Positions 33,477 through 42,201 of a stretch of 64,000 bases of DNA are shown piece by piece; position 1 is the first letter of the stretch; each line of letters opens with the position of its first letter. Below the pieces are notes generated by a model. That model saw only the letters and a program-made list of their open reading frames with translations. It did no database searches and was not told the origin of the DNA. A program made the translations under genes and the position numbers. This DNA comes from Streptomyces xantholiticus (lineage in GTDB: Bacteria; Actinomycetota; Actinomycetes; Streptomycetales; Streptomycetaceae): the NCBI RefSeq assembly GCF_014651015.1, contig NZ_BMWB01000002.1, forward strand, positions 434,001 through 498,000, given 5' to 3'.

Positions 33477-34583
33477 ATGAACGCACATCTGCGTCGTGCC
33501 GCCGTCGCAGCCGCCGCCACCGCCATGCTCATACCGCTCGCCGCCTGCGGGACGGAGGAGGAGGAGCCGGGTGTGAGGCTGAGCGACGACATCGTCGTCG
33601 GGCTGCTCCTTCCGGAGAACCAGGCCGCTCGATACGAGCAGTTCGACAAACCGGTCATCGAGGAGCGAATCGCCCGGCTCACCAACAGCAAGGGCAAGGT
33701 CCTCTACGCCAACGCCAAGCAAGACGCCGATTTGCAGACGCAGCAGCTCGAATCCATGATCGAGGACGGGGTCGACGTACTGATCGTGGACGCGGTGGAC
33801 TCCAAGGCCATTGCCGAGGCGATCGAGAAGGCCGACGAGGCCGACATCCCCGTCGTCGCCTTCGACCGCCTCGCCGAGGGCCCGATCGACGGCTACGTCT
33901 CCTTCGACAACGAACAGGTCGGCCACATCCAGGGCAAAGCCCTGCTGGAGGCTCTCAAGAGCGGGGGCGGCGCGTCCAAGTCCGCCAAGATCGTGATGAT
34001 GAACGGCGCCCTGACCGACCCGAACGCCGCCATGTTCAAGAAGGGCGCCCACACCGAGCTCGACGGCAAGGTCGAGATCGGCCTGGAGTACGACACCAAG
34101 GACTGGAAGCCCGAGAACGCCAAGGCCAACATGGATGCCGCGATCGCCTCTCTCGGCAAGGACGCCATCGCCGGCGTCTACTCCGCCAACGACGGCATGG
34201 CGGGCGGCATCATCACGGCGCTCAAGTCCGCCGGCGTCACCGACCTGCCGCCCGTCACCGGCCAGGACGCCGAGCTGGCCGCAGTACAGCGCATCGTCAC
34301 CGGCGATCAGTACATGACCGTCTACAAGCAGTACGCGCCGGAGGCGGCCGCCGCCGCCGAGATGGCCATCCTGCTGGCGAGGCACATGTCGCTCGGCGCG
34401 GCCGCCCACACGGACATCGACACTCCGACCGAGGAGTCCGTCCCGACCGTGCGCATCCCGGTCATCGCGCTGACCCGGGACAACATCAAGGAAACCGTCG
34501 TCCTGGACGGCCTCTACACCGTCGACCAGATCTGTGTGCCCAAGTTGCGTGAGGCGTGCGAGGAGATCGGACTCACCTCGTAG
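33477..34583 (+). CDS. Orphan sugar-binding lipoprotein (periplasmic-binding protein type 1, xylose/ribose-like)
   Basis: A 368-residue exported lipoprotein with lipobox LAAC after about 23 residues. The mature domain has the type 1 fold: VGLLLPENQAARYEQFDKPVIEERI, DGVDVLIVDAVDSKAIAEAIEKA, DIPVVAFDR, a domain-linking VTGQDAELAAVQRIVTGDQYMTVYK, and a final TVDQICVPKLREACEEIGL. It resembles xylose-binding XylF. No permease or ATPase gene is adjacent, so it must use a transporter encoded elsewhere or act as a sensor. AGGGAGG lies about 13 bases upstream of ATG 33477. The promoter region has an 11-bp direct repeat (ATCACGTTGCG-ATCACGTT, 33361-33379). Confidence 0.85.
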   Translation: MNAHLRRAAVAAAATAMLIPLAACGTEEEEPGVRLSDDIVVGLLLPENQAARYEQFDKPVIEERIARLTNSKGKVLYANAKQDADLQTQQLESMIEDGVDVLIVDAVDSKAIAEAIEKADEADIPVVAFDRLAEGPIDGYVSFDNEQVGHIQGKALLEALKSGGGASKSAKIVMMNGALTDPNAAMFKKGAHTELDGKVEIGLEYDTKDWKPENAKANMDAAIASLGKDAIAGVYSANDGMAGGIITALKSAGVTDLPPVTGQDAELAAVQRIVTGDQYMTVYKQYAPEAAAAAEMAILLARHMSLGAAAHTDIDTPTEESVPTVRIPVIALTRDNIKETVVLDGLYTVDQICVPKLREACEEIGLTS

Positions 34584-34623
34584 CCGTACGGGCGGGGGCG
34601 GCCACTTCCCGTACCGGTCACGC

Positions 34624-35391
34624 TCATCGTGGCCGTACCGCGGCCAGCCGCCCCCACACCACCAGCCGGAACCGGGAACTGAACTCGGGCGTGCACGTCG
34701 TCATCGTCAGGTAGTTGCCCGCCGCGCGGTATCCCGCGGCGGGCCGCACCGAGCTGCGCGGTACCGGGTCGATCACACCCGTCTCGCCCGGCAGGGTGCG
34801 CGGGAGCGTCCTGTCGACGGCGTACACGTACACACCCTCGCGCGTCTCCACCTCCACGGTGTCTCCGGGGCGGAGCCGGTCGATGTGCCGGAAGGGTTCG
34901 CCGTGGGAGTTGCGGTGCCCGGCGACGGCGAAGTTCCCGGCCCGGCCGGGCTGCACGGTGCCCGGGTAGTGCCCGACGTACCCCTTGTCGAGGACGCCCC
35001 GCTTGCCGATCCCCTCGGCGACGGGGGCGACGACGCCGAGGCGGGGGATGCGCAGGACGGCGTACGCCCGGTCCCAGCGGGGCGGCTCGGGCCCGCGGTC
35101 CGGGGCCGCGCCGGCGTCGGTGTCGGCCTTCGGGGTGGGCTCCGCCTCCCGTACCTCCTCCCCGGCCGGCGGCTTACGCTCCCCCTCCCACTCCCGCTCC
35201 AGGGCCTGCACCTGGCGCGCCGCGCCCTGTGTGGCCTGCCGGTTGGTCCACCACAGCTGGTGGACGACGAGCAGCAGAACGACGACGCCGAGCGTGACCG
35301 CGACCTCCGCGGCTGTCGACAGCCCGCGCGCGAACCACACGCGTCCGCGTTCCCCGCCTCGTCCCCGCTGCCGCTCCCACCGCCTCCGCAC
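34624..35391 (-). CDS. Class E sortase
   Basis: A 255-residue transpeptidase. An Arg-rich N-terminus precedes a membrane anchor (VAVTLGVVVLLLVVHQLWW), then a charged linker and the catalytic barrel with His in NFAVAGHRNSHGEPFRHID and Cys and Arg in MTTCTPEFSSRFR. The TxTCTP form and the RHID segment are typical of class E enzymes, which in S. coelicolor attach LAXTG chaplins and other proteins to peptidoglycan. The LATTG protein at 26503-27390 is a candidate substrate. GTG 35391 has no clear ribosome-binding site. It is divergent from the SEC-C protein gene. Confidence 0.9.
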   Translation of the reverse strand: MRRRWERQRGRGGERGRVWFARGLSTAAEVAVTLGVVVLLLVVHQLWWTNRQATQGAARQVQALEREWEGERKPPAGEEVREAEPTPKADTDAGAAPDRGPEPPRWDRAYAVLRIPRLGVVAPVAEGIGKRGVLDKGYVGHYPGTVQPGRAGNFAVAGHRNSHGEPFRHIDRLRPGDTVEVETREGVYVYAVDRTLPRTLPGETGVIDPVPRSSVRPAAGYRAAGNYLTMTTCTPEFSSRFRLVVWGRLAAVRPR

Positions 35392-35541
35392 GGGCGCAGG
35401 GTAGGGCCGCCGCCCTCAACTCACCAGCGTGGCGACCGGCTCGGCACCGGGCAGCGGGGCAGGGGCGCACACGCCCAGCACCCCGTACCCGGGATCGGGT
35501 CGGCCTCCTGCGGTACCCCGTACAGCAGTACGGTGTGCTGC

Positions 35542-36552
35542 ATGCGCCCCGACACGCCTGCTGACCACATCGCCGAAGCCGAGCGCCTGCTGCGCACCGC
35601 CGAGCAGTATCCGGAGGACGCCGAACCGCTGCTCCTCCAGGCCGCAGCCCACCTGGAACTCGCCGGCGAACGCGGCCGAGCCTCCACCCTCTACGACCGC
35701 CTCCTGGCCTCCGAAGCCCCGGAGCACCCGCAGCTCGTCAAAGCGCTGCAGGCCGCCAACCTCTGGGAGTACGGCCACGAGGCCGAGGCCCGCGCGCTGA
35801 TCAACGGCATCCGCACCGCGGCCCCGACCGAGGCCCCGCCGTGGGAGATCATCGCGGAGACGCTGGAGCACCACGACGAGCTGGAGGCGTCGCACGAGTG
35901 CTTCTCGGCGGCGCTGTCGATCCTCCTCGCCGAGGGCGACGAGGACGTCCCCTACGCCACCCGGTCCCTGCTGTCGGGCCGCCACCGCGTCCGCCGCATG
36001 CTGGGCCTGCCCCACGACGAATGGGACGCGACGGCCGACCGGGTCCACGCCGCCCACACCCCGGACGTCACCCTCGACGAACTGCACGACCCGAACCGCC
36101 TGTGGGCACTCGGCTCCGACAACCCGGCAGAGCTCAAGGCCGAGATCGCCCGCCTCCGCTCCGAACTGGGCTCCTACCGCTCGGCCCTGTCCCGGCCCTT
36201 CCCGGTCGCGGTCCTCCACTGGCCGGAGGCGGAACTCACCGAACTGCTCGAGGCGTACCCGGAGCTCGAGTCCGAGTACCCGACCCACGCGGCCCACCTG
36301 ACGGACATCGAGGCCTCGCTGCGCGACCTCGCGGCCACGGGCACGGAGAACCTGGGCATCGTGACGGCCACGGTCCCCTCGTACGAGGCCTTCGCCGCGT
36401 CCGAGCAGTCCTCACCGTCGAACGCCGACCTCCTCCCCCAGTACGCCACGACCCTCGCGGCGCGGGGACGGGCTGCGGCATGGCCGCCGGCGCGGGGGGC
36501 GGCTTGCTGGTGCGGGTCGGGGAGACGGTACGGGGAGTGTCACGGGGCGTAG
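35542..36552 (+). CDS. TPR-like protein with C-terminal SEC-C zinc motif
   Basis: A 336-residue soluble protein. The N-terminal third is helical with TPR-like repeats (AEAERLLRTAEQYPEDAEPLLLQAAAHLELAGERGRASTLYDRLL). A coiled helix (AELKAEIARLRSEL) lies in mid-protein. The C-terminus CWCGSGRRYGECHG is a SEC-C zinc-binding motif, as at the end of SecA and in many adaptor proteins. The role is unknown; SEC-C proteins often connect to chaperones or toxins. ATG 35542 has no strong ribosome-binding site. It lies immediately upstream of the low-GC helicase islet. Confidence 0.75.
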   Translation: MRPDTPADHIAEAERLLRTAEQYPEDAEPLLLQAAAHLELAGERGRASTLYDRLLASEAPEHPQLVKALQAANLWEYGHEAEARALINGIRTAAPTEAPPWEIIAETLEHHDELEASHECFSAALSILLAEGDEDVPYATRSLLSGRHRVRRMLGLPHDEWDATADRVHAAHTPDVTLDELHDPNRLWALGSDNPAELKAEIARLRSELGSYRSALSRPFPVAVLHWPEAELTELLEAYPELESEYPTHAAHLTDIEASLRDLAATGTENLGIVTATVPSYEAFAASEQSSPSNADLLPQYATTLAARGRAAAWPPARGAACWCGSGRRYGECHGA

Positions 36553-36569
36553 AACCTGTCCCGTTGGGC

Positions 36570-36600
36570 CCTGTCAGTGATGCCTGATATCACTGACAGG
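36570..36600. repeat. 12-bp perfect inverted repeat in front of the helicase gene
   Basis: CCTGTCAGTGAT (36570-36581) and ATCACTGACAGG (36589-36600) with a 7-nt loop, ending 20 nt before the helicase ATG. It has lower GC than streptomycete terminators. It could be an operator, an mRNA hairpin covering the start region, or an end mark of the inserted segment. Confidence 0.7.
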
Positions 36601-36620
36601 CCTATAGGGGAGGGAATGCG

Positions 36621-39600
36621 ATGTCGGGTCCCATCGATGATCCACCTGTAACCGGCTTGTACGAGCAGCTGATCACCTTGCGGCTCGAGAACCAGCTCAA
36701 AGGCCTCACGAGTGATCGCTGGCATGCCATCGACGACGCGGTGGGCCCCGAGTCATCGCCTCAGGTCATCGCGCGACACGTGGCGGAGACGACGCGGCGG
36801 GTACTGGAACGCCTGCCGGCAGCCGAACGTGTCCACGCCGCGAACCACATCCTCGAGTCGATGAGCACCATCGAGGGAGCACGCGAGTGGGTCGACCTCG
36901 TCGCCGATGGGCCGCGCCAACTCCTCGCGATCGCCGAGCAGGAAGCTAAGGGCGTCTACGCGATCCGTCCTGCGACACCACTCTCTGACACGGCACTCAT
37001 CACCAATTCATCCGGCGATCCAAGCTTCGGCTTCGAGCTTCGCGCCGAGTTGGCCACCGCTGACCGCGTCGATCTTCTCTGCGCGTTCGTGAAGTGGCAC
37101 GGTCTGCGAGTCATAGAGCAGTCCCTCGAAGCCGCGCACGCCCGCAACGTCCCCCTCCGAGTGATCACGACCACCTACATCGGCGCGACCGAACGCCGAG
37201 CGCTGGACAAGTTGGTCGAAAAGTACGATGCGGAAGTAAAGGTCAACTACGAACTACGTTCGACCCGGCTGCACGCGAAGGCTTGGCTGTTCCGGCGAAA
37301 CAGCGGCTACGACACCGCGTACGTCGGTAGCTCGAACCTCTCCAAGGCCGCGCTGCTCGACGGCCTCGAGTGGAACGTCCGGCTCTCATCCATCGCGACG
37401 CCCGACGTTCTCCGCAAGTTCGAGGCCACCTTCGACTCTTACTGGAGTGAGTCAGCCTTCGAGCTGTACGAGCCAGAGCGCGACGGCTCACGCTTGGACG
37501 CGGCTCTCCAGCAGGCCGGCCGAAGCACCGCTGCCGGCACCGACAGCGGCCGGAGCATCACCCTGTCCGGCCTAGAAGTGCGTCCCTATCCACATCAACG
37601 AGACATGCTGGAACGGCTGGAGGTTGAGCGAACCGTTCACGATCGGCATCGGAATCTACTCGTGGCAGCAACCGGCACGGGCAAGACGGTGATGGCTGCT
37701 CTCGACTACAAGCGGCTGGTGAGCCAGCACGACCGAAAGCTCCGGCTCCTCTTCGTTGCACACCGTCAAGAGATCCTCCGCCAGTCACTTCGCACGTATC
37801 AAGATGTACTGGTCAACGCTGACTTCGGCCGGGAGTTCCACAGCGGCATGGTCCCCGACGAGTGGACGCACGTGTTCGCAAGCGTGCAATCGCTCAGCAC
37901 CCGTTCGCTGGAACGCTTCGCGCCGGACCACTTCGACGTCATCGTCATCGATGAGTTCCACCATGGCGTGTCACCGACCTATCGCCGGATCATTGATCAT
38001 TTCAAGCCCGTCGAGATGCTGGGGTTGACGGCCACACCGGAGCGCCTGGATGGCCGCAATGTCCAGGACGAGTTCTTCGATGGCCGTATCGCGGCAGAGA
38101 TGCGCCTATGGGAAGCCCTCGAGAACGAACTTCTCAGCCCCTTCCACTACTTCGGTGTGTCCGACAACACCGATATGAGCGCCATCGCCTGGAAGCGTGG
38201 TTCATACGACGCTTCGGCTCTCGGCAACCTATTCACCGGCAACGAGGCTCGGGCCCGCCTCGTCGTGCAGGCCGTGCGAGACAAGGTCACCGACCCGGGC
38301 TCCATGCGCGCGCTCGGATTCTGCGTCTCTGTGGCCCATGCCGGTTTCATGGCCGATTTCTTCCAACGGGCTGGCCTCAACGCAATCGCCTTGTCGGGCG
38401 AGACACCGCGCGAGCAACGGAAGGCGGCGCTGGACGCTCTGCGATCTGGAGAGCTGCAGGTCATCTTCTCCGTCGACCTCTTCAACGAGGGCTTGGACGT
38501 CCCGGACGTCGACACCCTCCTCCTGCTGCGGCCGACGTCGAGTGCGACCGTCTTCCTCCAGCAGCTTGGCCGTGGCCTGCGGCGCAGCGAAGGCAAGGCA
38601 GTGCTAACGGTCCTGGACTTCATTGGCCAGCACCGCAAAGAGTTCCGCTTCGAGGAGCAGTTCCGAACCCTCACGAACCTGACGCGCAATCGCCTACTCG
38701 CCAACATCGCGCATGACTTTCCGCAGTTGCCGTCCGGCTGCCAGATCATCCTTGAGCCCAAGGCCAAGGAGCTGATCATCGACAACATTCGCAGTCAGAT
38801 CGGTGTAAACATCACTCAGTTGGCTCGGGAGGTGGGCCAGTACGCCGAGCTCCGGCTCTCCGCGTACCTACGCGAGAGTGGGCGAGAGATCAAGGAGCTC
38901 TACCGTGGCAACGGCAACTCGTGGACTGGTCTCCTACGCCGTGCAAAGCTGCTGACCGCCCCCGCCCCCGAAGGGGAAGCAAAACTGCTCAGGCGAGCCT
39001 CCGCATTACTGCACGTCGATGACCCGCAACGGGTTGCTGCGTACTCCACGCTTCTCGCCGATGACGCACCAGCGTATGCCGATCTTGGCGAACGGGACCA
39101 GGCGTACGTCCGCATGCTCTACTTCTCGCTGTGGCCGCTCGGCGGCTTCGCTACGTACCAAGAGGCCTTGGACCACCTCCGGCCGCAACAGGCTTTCCGG
39201 GACGAGCTGCGCCAAGTCCTGGCCCACAACCTGGAACGCACGGACCATGTCCCGGTGCCTCTCCTGGGCGAACTGACCAGCCTGCCACTGACGGTGCACG
39301 CCTCGTACAGCCGTGAGGAAATCCTGCCCGCGCTGGGCCAGTCCTTCATCGGCGGCTTCATGCCTGGGCACTTCCGGGAGGGGGTGAGGTGGTGCGAGAG
39401 CATCAAGACCGACGCTCTGTTGATCACATTGGAGAAGGACGAGAAGGACTTCTCACCGCAGACGCGCTACAGGGACTACGCCGTGAACAACTTCCGCTTC
39501 CATTGGGAGTCCCAGAACCAGACCTCTGAGAGCTCCCCCACTGGCCAGCGCTACAGGCGGCACAAGGAACGCGGCACGCACGTGCTCCTGTTCGTCCGCC

Positions 39601-39761
39601 GCTACAGGAGCACGGACATTGGCGGCCCTCAGCCGTGGATGTTGCTGGGGCCCGCCGAATTCCTTGGTCACACGGGCAGCAAGCCGATGGGCATCACCTG
39701 GGAGTTGCAGCACGAGATTCCCGCAGATGTGTGGTCTTACTCGGCCGTCGCCGCGAGCTGA
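36621..39761 (+). CDS. PLD-nuclease-like / SF2 helicase / DUF3427 fusion protein (candidate defence gene)
   Basis: A 1046-residue multidomain protein. After an N-terminal helical region comes a PLD-like domain with one HxK motif (RLHAKAWLF, near 217, then GSSNLS). A type III restriction-like SF2 helicase follows, with Walker A AATGTGKT near 350, box II DEFHH near 444, TATPERLDG and QQLGRGLRR near 648. The C-terminal 300 residues are DUF3427-like. One HKD motif means the nuclease would work as a dimer. A sampled 60-nt line (37621-37680) has 36 G/C, well below the neighbours, indicating recent acquisition. It is a single-gene islet between a SEC-C gene and a GNAT gene. The fusion resembles standalone antiphage candidates, but no function is proven. 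GGGAGGG precedes ATG 36621. Confidence 0.88.
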   Translation: MSGPIDDPPVTGLYEQLITLRLENQLKGLTSDRWHAIDDAVGPESSPQVIARHVAETTRRVLERLPAAERVHAANHILESMSTIEGAREWVDLVADGPRQLLAIAEQEAKGVYAIRPATPLSDTALITNSSGDPSFGFELRAELATADRVDLLCAFVKWHGLRVIEQSLEAAHARNVPLRVITTTYIGATERRALDKLVEKYDAEVKVNYELRSTRLHAKAWLFRRNSGYDTAYVGSSNLSKAALLDGLEWNVRLSSIATPDVLRKFEATFDSYWSESAFELYEPERDGSRLDAALQQAGRSTAAGTDSGRSITLSGLEVRPYPHQRDMLERLEVERTVHDRHRNLLVAATGTGKTVMAALDYKRLVSQHDRKLRLLFVAHRQEILRQSLRTYQDVLVNADFGREFHSGMVPDEWTHVFASVQSLSTRSLERFAPDHFDVIVIDEFHHGVSPTYRRIIDHFKPVEMLGLTATPERLDGRNVQDEFFDGRIAAEMRLWEALENELLSPFHYFGVSDNTDMSAIAWKRGSYDASALGNLFTGNEARARLVVQAVRDKVTDPGSMRALGFCVSVAHAGFMADFFQRAGLNAIALSGETPREQRKAALDALRSGELQVIFSVDLFNEGLDVPDVDTLLLLRPTSSATVFLQQLGRGLRRSEGKAVLTVLDFIGQHRKEFRFEEQFRTLTNLTRNRLLANIAHDFPQLPSGCQIILEPKAKELIIDNIRSQIGVNITQLAREVGQYAELRLSAYLRESGREIKELYRGNGNSWTGLLRRAKLLTAPAPEGEAKLLRRASALLHVDDPQRVAAYSTLLADDAPAYADLGERDQAYVRMLYFSLWPLGGFATYQEALDHLRPQQAFRDELRQVLAHNLERTDHVPVPLLGELTSLPLTVHASYSREEILPALGQSFIGGFMPGHFREGVRWCESIKTDALLITLEKDEKDFSPQTRYRDYAVNNFRFHWESQNQTSESSPTGQRYRRHKERGTHVLLFVRRYRSTDIGGPQPWMLLGPAEFLGHTGSKPMGITWELQHEIPADVWSYSAVAAS

Positions 39762-40214
39762 GTGCGCCCGCCACCGCCGGTCACAACCCGCCTCGATCTG
39801 CCCGCCGTCGTAGCACTCCTGGCCGGCGAAGAGACCGTCGTGGACGCGAGCACGGTCCATGTCGACGATGCGTGCGTCCGGGCCTTCGATGCCATCGACG
39901 CCGACAGGCGCAACGAGATGATGGTCCTCGACGAGGGCGACGGTACGGTCCTCGGCTGTCTGCAGCTCACCTACATCCCGGGCCTCGGCCGCCACGGGCA
40001 GGAACGCGCGCTGATCGAGGCGGTGCGGATACGGGCGGACCGGCGTGGGGCCGGGCTCGGGCGGGACCTGCTCACGCGGGCCATCGACCGGGCGCGGGAG
40101 CGTGGCTGCACCCTCGTACAGCTGACCAGCAACAAGCGGCGTGCCGAGGCGCACCGGTTCTACGCATCGCTCGGGTTTGCCCGGAGCCACGACGGGTTCA
40201 AGCTGTCGCTGTGA
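39762..40214 (+). CDS. GNAT-family N-acetyltransferase, N-terminally short
   Basis: A 150-residue acetyltransferase. The acetyl-CoA loop VRIRADRRGAGLGRDLL (R/QxxGxG/A) and the C-terminal SNKRRAEAHRFYASLGF are typical of GNAT. The N-terminus begins VRPPPPVTTRLDLPAVVALL, lacking the usual first strand (normally xIRxAxPxDLPA). The GTG start follows the helicase stop directly (TGAGTG), with no ribosome-binding site of its own. The present start is therefore probably a junction product of the helicase insertion, and translation may depend on coupling to the helicase. The substrate is unknown. Confidence 0.75.
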   Translation: MRPPPPVTTRLDLPAVVALLAGEETVVDASTVHVDDACVRAFDAIDADRRNEMMVLDEGDGTVLGCLQLTYIPGLGRHGQERALIEAVRIRADRRGAGLGRDLLTRAIDRARERGCTLVQLTSNKRRAEAHRFYASLGFARSHDGFKLSL

Positions 40215-40380
40215 GAGACCGGTCCCCGGCCGCAGCCGCCTGACAGGCAAGCCCCCGCCCCGGGCGCCCTTCAGGGGATCGCGGGTACGGGAGCGGCCGG
40301 AGCCAACCGCGGCCGTGCAGGTCGTCATGATGGACCCGTCGGCGGCGCACCGGCCGCGGCCCGCAACGACCGAGGAGTAC

Positions 40381-41619
40381 GTGAGCGAGATGACCGCAGA
40401 CGCGACGCAGGCAAGCGCCGACGACGCACCCGTGATCCTGGGCAACGAGCCCGGGTCGTTCGCCTGGGGGGTGCTGGCCAAGCGGCACCCGGCACTCATC
40501 GAACAGGTCCGTGACGCGTTCCCCTGTGGGCCGGCGCAGCACGCGGCGCTCGACGCGCTGCTCGAGGAGACCGCCCACGGTGTCATCGAGCCACTCGCCG
40601 CGGGCTCGCACGACCGCGAGCGTTGGGCGGCGTGGGGACAGGGCTACTTCGGGCGGTCCTGGTTCGACGTGCCGTTCCTGTGGTCCGAGAGCTACTTCTA
40701 CCGCCGGCTCCTGGGCGCGCTCGGCTACTTCGAGCCCGGTCCCTGGCAGGGGATCGACCCCTTCGGGCCGTTCAAGGCCGCCGAGCTGCGCAGCGCGACC
40801 GTCGACGACGAGCTCGCCGCGCTCGACGAGCTGGCCGGGCGGCCCGCCGACGTCCAGGGGCCCGCGCTGCTGGGTGCCTCGCTGTGGGGCAACCGCGCGG
40901 ACCTCGGCTTCCGTCTCGACTCCGGTGGCGCGCAGCCGTCGACGGCCGGCGGGACCGGCTCGCGACTCGTCGCCGACGAGAGCGCGGCGCTGTGGTCACT
41001 GCTGCCGGCGGGTGGCGCGGCGCCCTCCGTGCACGTCGTCGCGGACAACGCCGGGCGTGAGCTCATCCCCGACCTCGTACTCATCGACCACCTGCTGCAC
41101 GCCGAGCGCGCGGTGGAGGTGGTGCTGCATGTGAAGCCGTATCCGTACTACGTCTCCGACGCGACCATGTCGGACGTCGTCGACAGCATGCGGCGCCTCG
41201 CGCAGGCTCAGGTGCAGGCCGCACGGTACGCCGCGGAGATCGGGCGACGGCTGTGGGGTGCGATGGCCGACGGCCGGCTCGTGGTCCGCGCGCACGAGTT
41301 CTTCTGCGCGCCGTTCCCGTACGACGCGATGCCCGACAGCCTGCGGAAGGAGTTCGCGGGGGCCACCGTGACCGTCGTCAAGGGCGACCTGAACTACCGG
41401 CGTCTCGTCGGCGACCGCCTCTGGGAGCCGACCACGTCCTTCGGTGGGCGTGTCCCGTACTTCCCTGGGCCAGTGGCGGCACTGCGCACCCTGAAGTCGG
41501 ACGTCATCACCGGTCTGGAGGGGGACACCGTGGCCGCGCTGGAGGCGGGCGGGCAGGCGTGGCGTACGAGCGGCACGCACGCCCTGATCCAGATGGGGGG
41601 CCGGGCCGTGAACGCCTGA
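40381..41619 (+). CDS. ARMT1/DUF89-like damage-control phosphatase
   Basis: A 412-residue protein of the DUF89 metal-dependent phosphatase family. The metal site is visible as VHVVADNAGRELIPDLVLIDHLL (Asp-Asn pair) and as KGDLNYRRLVGDRLW near the C-terminus. These enzymes remove phosphate from damaged or over-phosphorylated metabolites such as fructose 1-phosphate; the ARMT1 subgroup has been linked to protein methylation, which is disputed. GAGGAG lies just before GTG 40381; ATG 40390 is an alternative start. It appears to be transcribed alone. Base composition is back to the high-GC norm. Confidence 0.82.
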   Translation: MSEMTADATQASADDAPVILGNEPGSFAWGVLAKRHPALIEQVRDAFPCGPAQHAALDALLEETAHGVIEPLAAGSHDRERWAAWGQGYFGRSWFDVPFLWSESYFYRRLLGALGYFEPGPWQGIDPFGPFKAAELRSATVDDELAALDELAGRPADVQGPALLGASLWGNRADLGFRLDSGGAQPSTAGGTGSRLVADESAALWSLLPAGGAAPSVHVVADNAGRELIPDLVLIDHLLHAERAVEVVLHVKPYPYYVSDATMSDVVDSMRRLAQAQVQAARYAAEIGRRLWGAMADGRLVVRAHEFFCAPFPYDAMPDSLRKEFAGATVTVVKGDLNYRRLVGDRLWEPTTSFGGRVPYFPGPVAALRTLKSDVITGLEGDTVAALEAGGQAWRTSGTHALIQMGGRAVNA

Positions 41620-41709
41620 CGGCGTGATCGCTCGGCGCTCGGCCCGGGCGGCTCGGTCGGGGTCGGTCTCCCCGGGACGTTGTCACAGGGGTGCGGCATC
41701 CTGCCGTGT

Positions 41710-42112
41710 GTGAACGCTACCCACACCCTGGCCGGCATCGAGCATGCGCTGCGCGCCTCTTGGGCCGCCGACACCTGCTCGCCCGACGATCCGGAGCGCG
41801 CCGGATGGGACTCCGGAAACCCGGCGTGGGGGCACTGCGACATCACGGCCCTGGTCGTGCACGACCTGCTCGGTGGCGAGTTCATGCTCGGGGAAGTGCA
41901 CCTGGACGCTGAGCAGCACGGCTTCCACTGGTGGAACCGGCGGCCCGACGGCACCGAGATCGACATCACCCGCGACCAGTTCCGGCTCGGCCGGACCGTT
42001 ACGGCAGGCCGTGCCGTCGCCAGGCCGGCCCCGGCGCCGGGCGGAGGAGTACGAGCTGCTGCGCGGCCGGGTCCTCGCCCGGCTGGGTGGCTGCGCCCCT
42101 GGGGGCGCGTAG
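41710..42112 (+). pseudogene. YunG-like protein gene with a +1 frameshift
   Basis: GTG 41710 opens a reading frame reading THTLAGIEHALRASWAADTC, GHCDITALVVHDLLGGE and DGTEIDITRDQFRLG, the conserved body of a small YunG-like family. The expected C-terminus (RRRAEEYELLRGRVLARLG) is present but in the next frame, 41744 phase, ending at 42112. The shift falls in the C/G-rich run near 42019-42040, consistent with a one-base insertion. In the original frame the protein would run on to 42375 as Arg/Pro-rich sequence over the opposite gene. It is either a genuine disruption or a sequencing error in a homopolymer-like tract. Confidence 0.75.
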
Positions 42113-42201
42113 CTCCCGCGGGCCCGCCTCCCGGACGCCGTAGAGCCTCGGCCCGCCCGGCCCTGAGCAGTGCACCCTCGCGTAGCCGGAAGAACCCGGG
42201 G

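Noticed and set aside
34584..35541. A plus-strand open frame running through the class E sortase into the SEC-C gene
   Set aside because: The first 336 codons are antisense to the sortase, whose His and Cys motifs are intact. Only the part from ATG 35542 is coding.
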